Below are positions 62,591 through 64,000 of a DNA stretch of 64,000 nt, piece after piece. The position numbers and the translations under genes were made by a program. Position 1 is the first letter of the stretch, and the number at the start of each line of letters is the position of its first letter. A model generated the notes under the pieces. It ran no database searches, had not been told where the DNA came from, and saw only the letters and a list, made by a program, of their open reading frames with translations. Source of the DNA: Streptomyces sp. V1I1 (GTDB lineage: Bacteria > Actinomycetota > Actinomycetes > Streptomycetales > Streptomycetaceae); contig NZ_JAUSZH010000001.1 in NCBI RefSeq assembly GCF_030817355.1, positions 5,890,501 through 5,954,500 of the forward strand, read 5' to 3'.

Positions 62591-62992
62591 GCTTTTCCGT
62601 ACTTGATCGCTGACTTTGCGCTGGTCAGGCATGGTGTTGTGGGTTCCGTGGCAGACAGGACGTGTCGTGTCGTCGTGGTCATGGAGGTGCGGGATGCCGT
62701 CGATCGTCGGGATGTTGGAGGAACAAGAGCGGGTGGCTCGTCAGCAGGTGGAAGTGGTGCGGGAGGAGGCGGACCGGGTGCTTGCCCGGTTGCATGCCGC
62801 GGAGTTGCAGTGGGAGCGGTTCGTGACCGCTCGGGAAGTCCTGGCCGAGGTTCTCGCCGGCGTTGGCCGTGCTGCCGCCGTCGAGGAGGCCGCCGCGCCT
62901 GCTGCGGAGAGCGTCACCCCGGTGCCGGTGCCGGTGCCCACTCCAACGCCGGTGGCTGAGCCGGGGATACAAACAGAGCGCCTCGTGGCGCA
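62590..62992 (+). mobile_element. IS element remnant with accessory ORF
   Basis: An ATG at 62694 (GGAGG upstream) starts MPSIVGMLEEQERVARQQVE, a coiled-coil followed by ERFVTAREVLAEVLAGVG and a Pro/Val/Ala-rich end. It resembles the short first ORF of several Streptomyces insertion sequences. The ORF runs into foreign sequence at about 62992. The left boundary is where the broken upstream gene loses similarity. The accompanying transposase is not present. Confidence 0.5.
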
Positions 62993-63281
62993 CAAGGTGC
63001 GTTCCACGACCCAGCGACGGGGCAGGACGACGAAGCCGGAGACGTCGTCGCTGCGCTTGATGACGGTGACGACCAGCTGCAGAACCTGCAGGGCCCAGGT
63101 GATCAGGGTGCCGGTGTAGCCGCCGTCGGCCCCCAGTTTGGTGATCGTGGGGAAACGGGTCCGCAGGGCGGGCAGCATGTCGGTGGCCGCCTGACGGTCG
63201 GTCACGTCGCCCGCGGTCACATTGATCATCAGCAGCAGACCGATCGTGTCGCAGATCAGGTGCCGACGCCTGCCGTTGATC
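62992..63281 (-). mobile_element. IS5-type transposase fragment
   Basis: Minus strand encodes INGRRRHLICDTIGLLLMIN, VTDRQAATDMLPAL, ITKLGADGGYTGTLITWA and FVVLPRRWVVERT, the second half of an IS5-group DDE transposase (Asp in ADGGY, Glu in WVVERT). An in-frame TAG lies just upstream, and the C-terminus after ERT is cut. It is inserted into, or joined with, the accessory IS ORF. Inactive. Confidence 0.75.
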
Positions 63282-63629
63282 TAATGGGCAGTAGATGGAA
63301 CCGCTGAAGGCACCTGCGCGACGTCGGCCGCCGGCGTCAGCACGACGTCCTCCGTTGATCCGGGCCTTTGAGCCCTCAAAGAAGACTGACGCTCGCAGTC
63401 GGCGTCGAGAGCTGTCACGTGATCACCGATGATGATCGTGGTCCAAGCCCCCTGCGGGGGCTACCTCTTACGTGCTCGTGAGCCACCAGCTCCGGTCAAG
63501 ACCGAGGACCCCGCGGGTCGCTGGGGTCATGAACGGCTAATCGGATGTCGGGCCACGGAGCCCTTCCATTAGAGAGACGCATGCCCTGCACGGCTGTGAC
63601 CAGCCACAACACAAGTCTGATGAGAAAGC
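63282..63629 (+). other. non-coding left end of an IS110 element (possible bridge RNA)
   Basis: About 350 bp without ORF between the IS5 remnant and the IS110 transposase start. Contains hairpins such as GCCCCCTGCGGGGGC (near 63453) and GGACCCCGCGGGTC-like pairings. In the IS110 family the non-coding end upstream of the recombinase encodes a structured bridge RNA; this segment is the place to look for one. The exact left terminus is not determined. Confidence 0.4.
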
Positions 63630-63638
63630 GTGAGGCGA

Positions 63639-64000
63639 GTGAGAGCGTTCTGCGGCATCGACTGGGCCAGTGACCACCACGACATAGCCGTCGTCGACGA
63701 GACAGGCGCGCTGGCCCGGGCTCGCATCGACGACACGGCGGAAGGGCTTGACCAGCTGCTTCGGATGCTCGCTGAGCTCGGCGATGGTCCGCAGGATCCA
63801 GTCCCGGTGGCCATTGAAACCTCCCGCGGTCTTCTGGTCGCCTGTCTGCGGGCGACGGGTCGCCCGGTCTACGCCATCAATCCGATGGCCGCCACCCGGT
63901 ACCGGGACCGGCACACTGTGTCCCGTAAGAAGTCCGACCACCTGGACGCCATGGTGCTGGCGAACATCCTTCGCACCGATGCCGCAGCTCACCGCACGCT
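63639..64000 (+). CDS. IS110-family transposase/recombinase (N-terminal part, runs off window)
   Basis: About 120 residues before the window end, starting GTG 63639 (GTG 63630 also possible). RuvC-like N-terminal DEDD domain: FCGIDWASDHHDIAVVDETG with the first Asp, VAIETSRGLLVACLRATGRPVYAINPMA with the Glu, and KSDHLDAMVLANILRTDA with two Asp residues. The C-terminal serine-containing Tnp domain lies outside. Looks intact and unrelated to the older IS fragments beside it, so likely the most recent insertion. Confidence 0.88.
   Translation, partial: MRAFCGIDWASDHHDIAVVDETGALARARIDDTAEGLDQLLRMLAELGDGPQDPVPVAIETSRGLLVACLRATGRPVYAINPMAATRYRDRHTVSRKKSDHLDAMVLANILRTDAAAHRT

Overview
The window is chromosomal DNA of very high GC content with strong third-position GC bias, frequent GTG and some TTG starts, and tightly overlapping operons. 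It carries XRE/DUF5753-DUF397 pairs with HATPase_c partners, a bL37 mini-gene, DUF5336 and SCO-type conserved proteins, and an actinobacterial RNase P RNA. All of this points to Streptomyces or a very close relative. I see no tRNA, rRNA, CRISPR array or polyketide/peptide synthase cluster.

Layout. 1-11.5 kb: HAD phosphatase, peptidoglycan-binding anchor protein, MFS-MarR fusion exporter, GNAT, a seven-bladed YVTN surface protein, a monooxygenase, an O-methyltransferase, a GT87-PAP2 fusion and an XRE/DUF397 locus with a frameshift. 11.6-16.5 kb: alcohol dehydrogenase with a gene-fusion scar and TetR, then a CYP125-type P450 divergent from a FadA5-type thiolase. 16.6-24 kb: transglycosylase and a cobalamin-riboswitch operon encoding two membrane-anchored extracellular proteins plus an ECF transporter (T, fused A-A', S). 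24-32 kb: SCO4226-like protein, metallo-hydrolase, bL37, a MarR/hydrolase pair, aldehyde dehydrogenase-ferredoxin, several broken genes, a VOC-AlkA chimera with its MarR, and a KstR-type TetR. 32.3-41.6 kb: glycosyltransferase-methyltransferase-toroid protein operon, LLM oxidoreductase, DUF5336 protein, amidase, methyltransferase, a decayed second XRE/DUF397 locus. 41.9-51.4 kb: fused acyl-CoA dehydrogenase, lipid-transfer thiolase, MFS pump, a two-component system with a broken kinase, MaoC hydratase, alcohol dehydrogenase and SDR. 51.5-61.6 kb: housekeeping region (siderophore-binding lipoprotein with an iron box, Nif3, zinc ribbon, RNase H-phosphatase, GNAT, KDPG aldolase, YaaA, RNB nuclease, rnpB). 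61.6-64 kb: island edge with a broken large gene, nested IS remnants and an IS110 transposase.

Two systems stand out. First, 14-bp sites of the form TnnAACnnGTTnnA, the published KstR operator pattern, lie in front of at least four and probably six transcription units in this window, including the KstR-like regulator itself. The genes behind them or next to them (CYP125, aldehyde dehydrogenase, ferredoxin, FadE34-like, ChsH3-like, ChsB1-like, FadA5-like, SCP-x-like) make up most of a steroid side-chain beta-oxidation route. No ring-opening genes are present. Second, the B12-riboswitch operon looks like a complete surface-capture and import system. Its two secreted proteins may correspond to the two domains of animal intrinsic factor/transcobalamin.

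The window also shows unusually many deletion scars, where pieces of two adjacent genes are joined, and dispersed palindromic intergenic repeats that in two places have entered reading frames.
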